The translations under genes and the position numbers were made by a program. Of a stretch of 48,862 nucleotides of DNA, positions 9,399 to 16,638 are shown in pieces. The notes beneath the pieces were generated by a model. It saw nothing but the letters and a program-made list of their open reading frames with translations. It had not been told where the DNA came from and did not search any database. The stretch is taken from the NCBI GenBank assembly GCA_902621345.1, contig CACNLV010000003.1, positions 1 to 48,862 of the forward strand. Reading direction: 5' to 3'. The DNA comes from an uncultured Pelagibacteraceae bacterium (GTDB lineage Bacteria > Pseudomonadota > Alphaproteobacteria > Pelagibacterales > Pelagibacteraceae). Position 1 is the first letter of the stretch, and every line of letters begins with the position of its first letter.

Positions 9399-10532
9399 AT
9401 GGCTAAAAGAGATTATTACGATGTCCTGGGCGTTACTAAAAGTGCCTCACCAGAAGAATTAAAATCTGCTTACAGAAAACTTGCTGTAAAATATCATCCT
9501 GACAAAAATCCTGGGGACAAGATCTCTGAAGATAAGTTTAAGGAAGCGAGTGAAGCTTATGGCGTTTTGTCAGATAAATCAAAAAAAGAAAATTATGACA
9601 ACTTCGGTCATGCTGCTTTTGAGAATGGTGGTGGAGGAAAAGGTGGCTTTGGCGGCTTTGGAGGTTTTAGTGGCGCTGACTTTTCAGATATATTCGAAGA
9701 TTTCTTTAGTGATTTTGGAGGTGGAAGAAGAAGTTCAAGAAGAAGCTCAAATAATAGGGGGTCAGATTTAAGATATGATTTATCTATAACTCTTGAGGAG
9801 GCTTATACTGGTAAGAAACAAAATATTCAATTTTCATCATCTGAAAAATGTAATTCTTGTAAAGGCAGTGGGTCTAAAGCAGGATACAGTCCTGATAGAT
9901 GTACTTACTGCGGAGGAAATGGTCGTGTTAGAACAAACCAAGGATTTTTTACTGTTCAACAAACATGCCCTCAATGTGCAGGAAGTGGTGAGGAAATAAC
10001 TAACCCATGTGGTGATTGTAATGGGCAGGGAAACAAACAAACTTCAAAAAAATTGTCTGTAACAATTCCTAAAGGTGTCGATGACGGTACAAGAATAAGA
10101 CTTGCTGGTAAAGGTGAAGCGGGAACAAGAGGTGGAACAGCTGGAGACTTATATATATTTGTCAATGTTAAATCTCATGAACTTTTTAAAAGATCTGAAG
10201 TTAATTTATTTTTTGAATTTCCAATTTCTATTGCAGATGCTGCTCTTGGCACAACAATTGAGATACCAACAATTGATGGAAAAAAAGCTAAAATTAAAAT
10301 ACCAGATGGAACACAAAGCGGTAAGCAATTTAGGTTAAAAGGAAAAGGAATGCCTTTCATGCGTAGAGGAGATTTTGGCGATCTTTATGTACAAGTTAAA
10401 ACAGAAGTTCCTATTTCTCTTAACAAAGAGCAAAAAGAATTATTAGAAAAGTTTAGAAAAATTGAAAATGAAAGGTCAAATCCAAGTATTAAAAAATTTT
10501 TTCAAAAGGCTAAGGATTTTTGGAAAAAATAA
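9399..10532 (+). CDS. dnaJ: DnaJ (Hsp40) co-chaperone
   Basis: This 377-aa protein stimulates the DnaK ATPase and delivers substrates to it. It has a J domain (residues 1-70) with the essential HPD in [10 protein letters not shown] Gly/Phe-rich linker (about 75-105) follows, then a zinc-binding region with four CxxCxGxG repeats: [24 protein letters not shown] and CGDCNGQG. The C-terminal peptide-binding domains complete it. It is a type I DnaJ of normal length, 27 nt after dnaK, and is followed within 4 nt by a small membrane-protein ORF. Confidence 0.98.
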   Translation: MAKRDYYDVLGVTKSASPEELKSAYRKLAVKYHPDKNPGDKISEDKFKEASEAYGVLSDKSKKENYDNFGHAAFENGGGGKGGFGGFGGFSGADFSDIFEDFFSDFGGGRRSSRRSSNNRGSDLRYDLSITLEEAYTGKKQNIQFSSSEKCNSCKGSGSKAGYSPDRCTYCGGNGRVRTNQGFFTVQQTCPQCAGSGEEITNPCGDCNGQGNKQTSKKLSVTIPKGVDDGTRIRLAGKGEAGTRGGTAGDLYIFVNVKSHELFKRSEVNLFFEFPISIADAALGTTIEIPTIDGKKAKIKIPDGTQSGKQFRLKGKGMPFMRRGDFGDLYVQVKTEVPISLNKEQKELLEKFRKIENERSNPSIKKFFQKAKDFWKK

Positions 10533-10535
10533 AAA

Positions 10536-10706
10536 ATGGGTCTAGAAGAAATTATTCCAGCAATTGCTTTAATTGCCATATTAATATTAGTCTTACCAGA
10601 ATTCATAAGCACCAATATAAAAAAAAATCTGCTTTTTAAAAATCTATTTATTTGGGGTATTATTGTTTTATTACTTATGATAGTTCTATCTTTTATCTTC
10701 ATATGA
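10536..10706 (+). CDS. 56-aa two-helix membrane microprotein between dnaJ and dapB
   Basis: The ATG at 10536 lies 3 nt after the dnaJ stop. The TGA at 10704-10706 overlaps the dapB start in an ATGA junction, so the ORF fills the gap completely. The peptide begins MGLEEIIPAIALIAILILVL and has two strongly hydrophobic segments (about residues 6-21 and 38-55) separated by a short Lys/Asn-rich loop. It therefore looks like a helical hairpin in the inner membrane. I do not recognise the family. The precise stop/start coupling is the main reason to believe it is translated. Confidence 0.6.
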   Translation: MGLEEIIPAIALIAILILVLPEFISTNIKKNLLFKNLFIWGIIVLLLMIVLSFIFI

Positions 10707-11479
10707 GAAAAATTAACTTAGCTGTTACTGGGTGTTTAGGAAGAATGGGACACCAAATAATTCAATCTGTAAAATCAGATAAAAAATTTAAACTTGTAAC
10801 CGTAACTGAAAACAAAAAAACCAATAAAAAGATAAATGGTTTAAATATTTCAAAGAATAATTCAGACGTATTTAAAAAAGCTAATCTTATCATAGATTTT
10901 ACAATACCAAAATGTACTTTGGAGATATTAAAAATTGCGGCAAAATTAAAAATAAAGGTGGTGATAGGCACAACTGGCTTTACTAAAAAAGAGGAAAATT
11001 TAATAAAGAAATACTCAAAAAGGATTCCAATTTTAAAAGCAGGAAATATGAGTTTGGGCATCAATCTACTAATGTACTTAACAGAAATAACTTCAAAATC
11101 TCTTAACAATTCTTTCTTAAGCAAAATATATGAAGTACACCATAAGTATAAAAAAGATTATCCATCTGGCACTGCTCTAATGCTCGGTAAAGGGATAGCA
11201 ACTGGAAAGAATAAAAACTTTTATAATTTAATTGGAAATAAATATTTAAATAAAAAAAAATTTCCCTACAGTAAAAAAATTAATTTTAATTCAATAAGAA
11301 AGGGTGAAATAATAGGAGAACATGAGGTAAAATTTTCAAGTGGAAAAGAGATTATAACACTCAATCACGAGGCTTTTGACAGAGCATTATATTCTGAGGG
11401 TGCATTATCTGCAGGTAAATGGTTAATGACAAAAAAACCAGGTCTTTACTCGATGCGAGATCTTATGAATTTCAGATAA
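10703..11479 (+). CDS. dapB: 4-hydroxy-tetrahydrodipicolinate reductase
   Basis: This 258-aa enzyme makes tetrahydrodipicolinate, a precursor of lysine and of diaminopimelate for peptidoglycan. It has an N-terminal Rossmann motif (LAVTGCLGRMGHQI), GTTGFTKKE near residue 92 and GNMSLGINLL. The catalytic segment EVHHKYKKDYPSGTAL is near residue 147, with the His pair and the Lys of the family. The ATG at 10703 directly precedes the Rossmann strand; an in-frame ATG 51 nt upstream would add a tail that belongs to the preceding small ORF. It overlaps nth by one base (TAATG). Confidence 0.96.
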   Translation: MRKINLAVTGCLGRMGHQIIQSVKSDKKFKLVTVTENKKTNKKINGLNISKNNSDVFKKANLIIDFTIPKCTLEILKIAAKLKIKVVIGTTGFTKKEENLIKKYSKRIPILKAGNMSLGINLLMYLTEITSKSLNNSFLSKIYEVHHKYKKDYPSGTALMLGKGIATGKNKNFYNLIGNKYLNKKKFPYSKKINFNSIRKGEIIGEHEVKFSSGKEIITLNHEAFDRALYSEGALSAGKWLMTKKPGLYSMRDLMNFR

Positions 11480-12132
11480 TGACTGAAATTCAAAGGGCGA
11501 AAATCATATTAAAACATCTTAACAAAACTTATCCAAAAATAAAGGTCCCTCTAAAAAGTCGAAATGTTTTTACTTTATTAATCTCTGTTTTGCTATCCGC
11601 TCAATGTACTGACGTAAATGTAAATAATGTTACAAAAAATATTTACCCAAAATATTACAAACCTCGTCATTTTTTAAAATTAGGAAGAAAAAAAATAGAG
11701 AGACTTATTAAAAAAATTGGAATTTTCAGAGTAAAAGCAAAAAGTATTTACAATCTTTGTGGCATATTAGAAAAGGACTACAATGGAAAAGTACCAAAAA
11801 CATTTGAGGAATTGGAACGGTTGCCTGGCGTAGGTCATAAAACTGCTAGTGTGGTTATGTCTCAAGGGTTTGGTTATCCCGCATTTCCAGTTGATACTCA
11901 CATTCATAGATTAGCGCAAAGATGGGGATTAACTGATGGTAAAAATGTTATTCAAACTGAAAAAGATTTAAAAAGGTTGTTTCCAAAAAAATATTGGAAC
12001 AAGCTTCATCTACAAATTATTTATTATGGGAGAGAGTATTGCAAAGCAAGAGATTGTTATGGAATAACTTGTAAAATATGCACTAGTTGTTATCCTAATA
12101 GAAAAAAACCAATCAAAACTAAAAAACCATAA
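11479..12132 (+). CDS. nth: endonuclease III (base-excision repair DNA glycosylase/AP lyase)
   Basis: This 217-aa enzyme removes oxidised pyrimidines from DNA and nicks the abasic site. The helix-hairpin-helix LPGVGHKTASVV (near residue 115) contains the catalytic Lys. The nearby PVDTHIHRL holds the catalytic Asp. The C-terminal Fe-S Cys cluster is unusual: Cys spacing is C-x4-C-x4-C-x2-C-x2-C instead of C-x6-C-x2-C-x5-C. The second standard Cys is Gly, and two extra Cys are present. The start at 11479 overlaps the dapB stop as TAATG, implying translational coupling. Confidence 0.94.
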   Translation: MTEIQRAKIILKHLNKTYPKIKVPLKSRNVFTLLISVLLSAQCTDVNVNNVTKNIYPKYYKPRHFLKLGRKKIERLIKKIGIFRVKAKSIYNLCGILEKDYNGKVPKTFEELERLPGVGHKTASVVMSQGFGYPAFPVDTHIHRLAQRWGLTDGKNVIQTEKDLKRLFPKKYWNKLHLQIIYYGREYCKARDCYGITCKICTSCYPNRKKPIKTKKP

Positions 12133-13062
12133 ATGAAAATTTTAGGTATTGGAAATGCAATAGTTGATGTGATCTGTAAAATTGATTATGACTTTATAAA
12201 AAGAAATAATCTTACAAAAGGTTTGATGAAACTTATATTTGATCAAAGTGAGTTTTCAAACTTATTATCAAATTTGAAAATTGAAAAAACAATTTCAGGA
12301 GGTTCCGTTGCGAATTCAATAGTTGGTATATCACAATTGGGAGATAAAGTTGGATTTATTGGTAAAATATCAGATGATAATTTTGGTGTAAAATATGAGG
12401 AAGGTTTAAAAAAAGAAAACGTAAATTTTTTTTATAAAAAGAGAAAAGAACTTCTTCCAACAGGAACTTGTTTAATTTTAATCACACCTGACTCAGAAAG
12501 AACAATGTGTACTTTTTTAGGAACTGCAGGGAAAATAAGCAAAAATGATCTTGATGCAGAGGTAATTAAAAAAAGTGATTTAGTTTTTTTAGAGGGATAT
12601 TTGTGGGATGAAGGAGATCCAAAAGAAGCATTTGAAAAAGCTATTAATTTAGCAAATAAAACAGCGATGTCTTTATCAGATAAATTTTGTGTAGATAGAC
12701 ACAAACCTAATTTTTTAAATCTAGTAAAAAATAAATTAGATTTAGTTTTTGCAAATGAGGGAGAAATAATGTCACTAATTGATGCTAAAAACTTTGATGA
12801 AGTGATCTCTTTTGGTAAGGAAATAAAAAAACATTTAATTATTACTAGGGGTGATAAAGGTGCTGTTTCAATCTATGATAGTAAAATAGAGGAAATTGAA
12901 GCGAAAAAAAACCTTAAGATTGTAGATCTAACTGGAGCAGGTGATTTATTTGCATCCGGATATTTGCATGGATTTATAAATAATTTTTCTCAAAAAGAGT
13001 GCTTAGCTAAAGCAACTGAGATGTCCTCTAAAATAATTCAACAGATAGGGGCGCGATTTTAA
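12133..13062 (+). CDS. PfkB-family kinase, probably adenosine kinase
   Basis: This 309-aa sugar/nucleoside kinase starts immediately after the nth stop codon. The N-terminus MKILGIGNAIVDVICKID and the GGSVANSIVGISQLG segment (near residue 56) match adenosine-kinase-like PfkB proteins. The second PfkB signature DLTGAGDLFASGYLHG is near residue 265, with GAGD forming the anion hole and the catalytic Asp. Adenosine kinase converts adenosine to AMP and would serve nucleoside salvage here. Ribokinase or another PfkB substrate cannot be excluded from sequence alone. It converges on the ArfA-like gene with a 4-nt overlap. Confidence 0.85.
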   Translation: MKILGIGNAIVDVICKIDYDFIKRNNLTKGLMKLIFDQSEFSNLLSNLKIEKTISGGSVANSIVGISQLGDKVGFIGKISDDNFGVKYEEGLKKENVNFFYKKRKELLPTGTCLILITPDSERTMCTFLGTAGKISKNDLDAEVIKKSDLVFLEGYLWDEGDPKEAFEKAINLANKTAMSLSDKFCVDRHKPNFLNLVKNKLDLVFANEGEIMSLIDAKNFDEVISFGKEIKKHLIITRGDKGAVSIYDSKIEEIEAKKNLKIVDLTGAGDLFASGYLHGFINNFSQKECLAKATEMSSKIIQQIGARF

Positions 13063-13181
13063 ACTTTTTTAATTCTTTTAAAACTTCCTTTCCCCTTTTT
13101 TGGTTTGACTACCCTAAGCTTAAATTTTTTAGTAAAAAGTTCTTTAGCAAATTTATTTTTTTTCTGAAATTTCGTAACCAT
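13059..13181 (-). CDS. arfA: ArfA-like alternative ribosome-rescue factor, 40 aa
   Basis: This short leftward ORF starts at ATG 13179-13181 inside the 3' end of the regulator gene (29-nt overlap). It stops at TAA 13059-13061, overlapping the kinase stop. The core FKLRVVKPKKGKGSFKRIKK, near residues 20-39, matches the conserved ArfA segment (compare LFRQRVEKNKKGKGSYMRK in E. coli ArfA, from memory). ArfA recruits RF2 to ribosomes stalled on mRNAs lacking a stop codon, as a backup to tmRNA. The peptide is strongly basic, as expected for a ribosome ligand. The long E. coli C-terminal extension and its RNase III hairpin are absent. Confidence 0.78.
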   Translation of the reverse strand: MVTKFQKKNKFAKELFTKKFKLRVVKPKKGKGSFKRIKKV

Positions 13182-13722
13182 TTTTTTTACTGATAATTAA
13201 ATTTTCATCAAAGAACTTCTCTTTAATTTTTTTTCTCAACCTATGGATATGTGTCTCAACCGTATGGGTTTCTAGCTTTGATTGATATCCCCAAACTTTC
13301 TCTTGAAGTTCGTTGATTTTTATTGGTTTTTTGCTCTGAGATAAATATATAATCATATTTATTTCTTTTTCAGTTAGCTTTAACTTTTGACTATGGAGTA
13401 TCATTTCTCTAGAATTAGTATTAATAGTATATTTGCTAACAGTTATATTGGATTGTTCATTAAAATTTTTTTTCAAAAACTCAATATTAATTCTTTCTAA
13501 AAGTTTTGAGAACTTTATTGGAAAATTTTTTACCAGAACCATATTTGATAATTTAAGATCTTTAAGAGATAAAATAAGATAATCTTTATGACTTTTAAAA
13601 TTAATCTTAGATATTTCTTTTTTGGTTAAATTTATGACTTTAAAATTTAAATTTTCCTCAATTTCTGAGAATATATCAAAAAGAGACTTTGATTCATAAA
13701 TAAACAAAATTTGATTATTCAT
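13153..13722 (-). CDS. OmpR-type winged-helix regulator with degenerate receiver domain
   Basis: This 189-aa protein has a clear C-terminal OmpR/PhoB winged helix (about 110-188): KLTEKEINMIIYLSQ, then VWGYQSKLETHTVETHIHRLRKKI and KKNGYEI. The N-terminal half (1-105) has the beta/alpha layout of a receiver domain. It lacks the paired acidic residues after strand 1, a convincing phospho-acceptor Asp and the conserved Lys. It is therefore probably not controlled by ordinary phosphorylation. The start at ATG 13720-13722 is only 13 nt from the divergent L,D-transpeptidase start. Targets are unknown. Confidence 0.8.
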   Translation of the reverse strand: MNNQILFIYESKSLFDIFSEIEENLNFKVINLTKKEISKINFKSHKDYLILSLKDLKLSNMVLVKNFPIKFSKLLERINIEFLKKNFNEQSNITVSKYTINTNSREMILHSQKLKLTEKEINMIIYLSQSKKPIKINELQEKVWGYQSKLETHTVETHIHRLRKKIKEKFFDENLIISKKNGYEISEKK

Positions 13723-13735
13723 ATATAAACACAAT

Positions 13736-14230
13736 ATGGCAATTATTTTAAAAAACAAACATTCTCTTAAAGTTGATAACTTTAAATTTAAATGCTGTGT
13801 TGGAAAAAATGGGATTAGTAAAGGAAAAACTGAAGGAGACAATAAAACTCCCAAAGGTGACTTTGAATTAGAAAATTTATATTACAGAGGTGATAGATTA
13901 AATAAACCGTTTACAAAGTTAAAGTGTATTAAAATCGATAAGAGTATGGGTTGGTGTGACGACACAAGGGATAAGGCTAATTATAACAAATTAATCAATA
14001 CTAAAAAAAAAACAAAATACGAAAAACTTCATAGAAATGACTCTAAATATGATTTAATAATTCCAATAAAGTATAATTGGAAAGGAAAAAAACTCGGAAA
14101 AGGAAGCTGTATATTTTTACATTTAACTAAAAATTATAAACCAACAGCAGGTTGTATCGCATTATGCAAAAAAGACTTTTTAATTATGTTAAAGCTGATA
14201 AATCCAAAAACAAAAATTAAAATCTACTAG
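13736..14230 (+). CDS. L,D-transpeptidase (YkuD-domain) family protein
   Basis: This 164-aa protein fits the YkuD fold. It shows GDNKTPKGDFELENLYYRGD near residue 40 and a C-terminal active-site region with His in FLHLTKNY and the nucleophile Cys in AGCIALCKKDF. Such enzymes form 3-3 peptidoglycan cross-links or attach proteins to the wall. No signal peptide is visible, as in several short alphaproteobacterial members, so how it reaches the periplasm is unclear. It sits head-to-head with the regulator (13 nt) and overlaps the end of the YggS gene by 4 nt. Confidence 0.83.
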   Translation: MAIILKNKHSLKVDNFKFKCCVGKNGISKGKTEGDNKTPKGDFELENLYYRGDRLNKPFTKLKCIKIDKSMGWCDDTRDKANYNKLINTKKKTKYEKLHRNDSKYDLIIPIKYNWKGKKLGKGSCIFLHLTKNYKPTAGCIALCKKDFLIMLKLINPKTKIKIY

Positions 14231-14886
14231 ATTCTTTCACCAAAAATTGCTGACCCAATTCTTAAATAAGTTGAATAATTTTCTACTGCCTGAAGATAAT
14301 CTGAGGACATTCCCATGCTTAATTCGTTTAAATTTAAATTTTTATTTAATTTGTTTAATTCCTGAAAAAAAGGAGCTGGATCAAGATTAAATGGTGGAAT
14401 ACACATCAACCCTGCGATATCTAATTTTAAATCTCTGCAATAAAAATAGAGGTCATTTAAATCTTTTTTAAGTATCCCAGATTTTTGTTCTTCATTTCCT
14501 AAGTTAACCTGTATAAATATTTTTACTTTTTTATTTTGATTAAATTGTTCATCATAAATTTTTTTCGCAAGCTTTTTACTGTCTACGGAGTGAATAAAAT
14601 CAAAAAGTTTTATTGCTAACTTTACTTTGTTTGTTTGAAGTTTCCCTACTAAATGGATTTTTAATTCAGGTTTTTCTGCTTTTATTTTAGTCCATTTATC
14701 TAATGCCTCTTGAACCTTGTTTTCACCATAATCATGATGACCATGATTAATTAAAGGCATAATTTTATCTAATGAAAATGTTTTAGAAATTGCAATAATT
14801 TTAGATGCTTTTGTCTTGTTTAGACCTGCTTCTTTCGATTTTACAAGTTCCTCGATATGTATTAATTTTTGTACTGACTCATGCAT
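14227..14886 (-). CDS. YggS/PLPBP-family pyridoxal-phosphate homeostasis protein
   Basis: This 219-aa single-domain alanine-racemase-like TIM barrel binds pyridoxal 5'-phosphate and buffers its supply. The PLP lysine is in IIAISKTFSLDKI near residue 35. Also present are YGENKVQEALDKW near residue 53, HLVGKLQTNKVK near residue 78 and the phosphate-binding C-terminal LSMGMSSDYLQAV...LRIGSAIFG. Length is typical. The start codon shares the ATGCAT palindrome with the start of the divergent ThiE-like gene, so the two genes overlap by 6 nt head-to-head. Confidence 0.93.
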   Translation of the reverse strand: MHESVQKLIHIEELVKSKEAGLNKTKASKIIAISKTFSLDKIMPLINHGHHDYGENKVQEALDKWTKIKAEKPELKIHLVGKLQTNKVKLAIKLFDFIHSVDSKKLAKKIYDEQFNQNKKVKIFIQVNLGNEEQKSGILKKDLNDLYFYCRDLKLDIAGLMCIPPFNLDPAPFFQELNKLNKNLNLNELSMGMSSDYLQAVENYSTYLRIGSAIFGERI

Positions 14887-15438
14887 AAGATAAATTATGA
14901 AAAATACTACTTTATAAGTGAATACGATACAAACCTAATTAAATATCAAGAACGAGGAACAAATATAATTTTTAGAAATTATAATAAAAAACTGAATGTT
15001 GATAAATTAAAGATTTTACGTAATTTATGTAGAAGAAAAGGTCACCCATTTTTTTTATCAAACGATGCAAAGTTAGCAATTAGGCTAAAATTAGACGGTG
15101 TATATTTACCGTCATTTAACAGAAATTTTAATCATTTGGCTTATAGTCTAGAAAAAAAATTCATTGTTTTAGGATCTGCACATTCACTAAAGGAGTTGAA
15201 TTTAAAAAAAAATCAAGGGGTAAAGATTTTTTTTGTATCCTCGTTATTCAAAAAGAATAAAAATTACTTAGGTATTCATAGATTTAAATTTTTTGAAAAT
15301 TTTACAAAAGGAAAGCTCGTTGCTTTAGGCGGTATTGGTGAGAGTAATATTAAAAAGTTGAGTTTACTAAATATTGCAGGTTATGCAGGTATATCTTTTT
15401 TTAAAAAAAAGGCCCCTTGCAAAAAGGGGCCCCTTTAA
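14881..15438 (+). CDS. degenerate ThiE/TenI-like (thiamine-phosphate-synthase-like) protein
   Basis: This 185-aa protein matches the TIM-barrel ThiE/TenI family by FFLSNDAKLAIRLKLDGVYL (near residue 58), VLGSAHSLKELNLKK, and the C-terminal VALGGIGESNIKKLSLLNIAGYAGISFF. The HLGQ motif of real thiamine-phosphate synthases is replaced by YLPS, and the pyrophosphate-binding basic residues are not evident. It may therefore not make thiamine phosphate. The last codons (KKKAPCKKGPL) are encoded by the porin terminator hairpin. It starts in the shared ATGCAT and ends 20 nt from the porin stop, tail to tail. Confidence 0.75.
   Translation: MHKINYEKYYFISEYDTNLIKYQERGTNIIFRNYNKKLNVDKLKILRNLCRRKGHPFFLSNDAKLAIRLKLDGVYLPSFNRNFNHLAYSLEKKFIVLGSAHSLKELNLKKNQGVKIFFVSSLFKKNKNYLGIHRFKFFENFTKGKLVALGGIGESNIKKLSLLNIAGYAGISFFKKKAPCKKGPL
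15403..15431 (-). terminator. strong intrinsic terminator of the porin gene, inside the ThiE-like coding sequence
   Basis: On the minus strand an 8-bp perfect stem is formed by 15431-15424 pairing with 15418-15411 (GGCCCCTT/AAGGGGCC), with a 5-nt loop. It is followed directly by eight T residues (15410-15403). It lies 27 nt past the porin stop. On the plus strand the same hairpin is followed by a weaker TTTAATTTTT, so it may stop both convergent transcripts. The GC stem stands out in this AT-rich DNA. Confidence 0.88.
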
Positions 15439-15457
15439 TTTTTAGCTTCTAATTAAA

Positions 15458-16441
15458 TTAGAATGCAAATGTAAGAGCGAACTCATACGACTCTTTATCA
15501 GCAGTAGCAGCAGTGCTTCCGCCAACATTGTCGTTTTGGTTCATGTGACCAGCAATTGTCATACCACCCATTGTGTATGATGCTTGGAAACCCTTGTCGT
15601 GTTGCTCAGCTGAAGTTGAACCAGATGATGATGTATTATCATCGTAGTCTCTTTCACCGTAACCGATAGTTAAGTTTTCGTTTACAGCGTAAGTTACACC
15701 CCAACCGTCAGATTCATCGTTTTGAGCAGCTACAGTACCATCAGCTTCAGATGATTGGTAACCTAAAGTGAATCCTCCAATTGCATATTTAACGAACATA
15801 GTTTCGTTATCAATTGACTGTGAAGTGTTAGGATCCAATTCAGCTTGCGCATAACCAACTGTCAAACCTTCAACCATCTCTGGAGAAACTTGAATACCGA
15901 AGTCAGTATATTGACCTAAGTCTTGAGCTTGACCAGTTGCAGTTGCGTGATCATGTTGGTGAGCTAATTTTAGCACAACACCATTGAATGAAGGTGAATC
16001 ATAAGTAATTAAGTTATTACCTGATCTACCATCTATTCTTACGTCAGCACTTGCAGTAGTATCCCAAACTTCTTCATAAGCGTTTGGTGTCATATCATCC
16101 CATTGACCCATGACAGATGATCCACCATGTCCATGGAATGTTACTGTACCTAATGCGTCTGTTCCGAATGACAGACTTCTGTCATCCATACCGTCAGTTG
16201 ATGCAGGGTTGTCATTATCAAGTTCCATACTTGCTGAAACTGTAATACCACCATCTGTTTCACCTGATGCAGAGAAAACTACACTGTCGAACTGGTATGG
16301 ACCAGTAGGATTAGTTTCGTCTGTTGTTGATGCGAAAGCAAATCCAGTTGAAACTGAAACACTTCCTTCAGCTGCATGTACAGCTGTCATCGCTAGTGAA
16401 CCAGCTAATGCTGATACACCGATTTTTGTTAATTTGTTCAT
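15458..16441 (-). CDS. outer-membrane porin
   Basis: This 327-aa protein has a clear signal peptide (MNKLTKIGVSALAGSLAMTA, cleavage near AVHA/AEG) and a Gly/Ser/Thr/Asp-rich body of alternating beta-strands. It ends in phenylalanine (FALTFAF), the usual outer-membrane insertion signal. It resembles Gram-negative general porins: RSLSFGTDALGTVTFHGHGG, NLITYDSPSFNGVVLKLAHQ and NLTIGYGERDY. It should form a trimeric diffusion channel. A strong Shine-Dalgarno, its own terminator and a less AT-biased codon choice than its neighbours all suggest very high expression. Substrate preference cannot be read from sequence. Confidence 0.93.
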   Translation of the reverse strand: MNKLTKIGVSALAGSLAMTAVHAAEGSVSVSTGFAFASTTDETNPTGPYQFDSVVFSASGETDGGITVSASMELDNDNPASTDGMDDRSLSFGTDALGTVTFHGHGGSSVMGQWDDMTPNAYEEVWDTTASADVRIDGRSGNNLITYDSPSFNGVVLKLAHQHDHATATGQAQDLGQYTDFGIQVSPEMVEGLTVGYAQAELDPNTSQSIDNETMFVKYAIGGFTLGYQSSEADGTVAAQNDESDGWGVTYAVNENLTIGYGERDYDDNTSSSGSTSAEQHDKGFQASYTMGGMTIAGHMNQNDNVGGSTAATADKESYEFALTFAF

Positions 16442-16638
16442 ATTAATTACTCCTTTAATTATTTAATATTAAACGACCATTTTTTAACAAAACGTGACTA
16501 ATATTTGTTAACTTTACGGGTTTTTTCGATATAAATTTAGCAACTGTGATAATTTTACAACACAATTTACGTTTATTTTAATATGTTTTTTGAATTATTT
16601 GAGTATGTTAAAATTCATATTCTGTTTAAAGCTTATTT
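16442..16638. promoter_or_regulatory. 197-nt divergent promoter region between porin and DUF3576 lipoprotein
   Basis: This is the second longest intergenic gap. It must hold promoters for both genes. On the plus strand TGTTAAAAT (16606-16614 region) resembles an extended -10 with TAAAAT at 16609-16614, about 25 nt before the lipoprotein start. No convincing -35/-10 pair was found for the porin, although the long leader allows regulation. No tRNA, riboswitch or long inverted repeat was recognised. Confidence 0.5.
16450..16456 (-). promoter_or_regulatory. strong Shine-Dalgarno of the porin
   Basis: On the minus strand AAAGGAG lies 8 nt before the porin ATG, one of the best ribosome-binding sites in the window. 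Most genes here have weak or no Shine-Dalgarno sequence, so this one suggests high translation. Confidence 0.85.

Noticed and set aside
13090..13135. RNase III-type hairpin in the arfA gene as in E. coli
   Set aside because: Only the short palindrome TAAGCTTA was found; no long stem is visible.
16590..16614. TTGAAT/TAAAAT as a full promoter for the DUF3576 lipoprotein
   Set aside because: The spacing is 13 nt, too short for a standard sigma-70 promoter. Only the extended -10 was kept as a weak suggestion.
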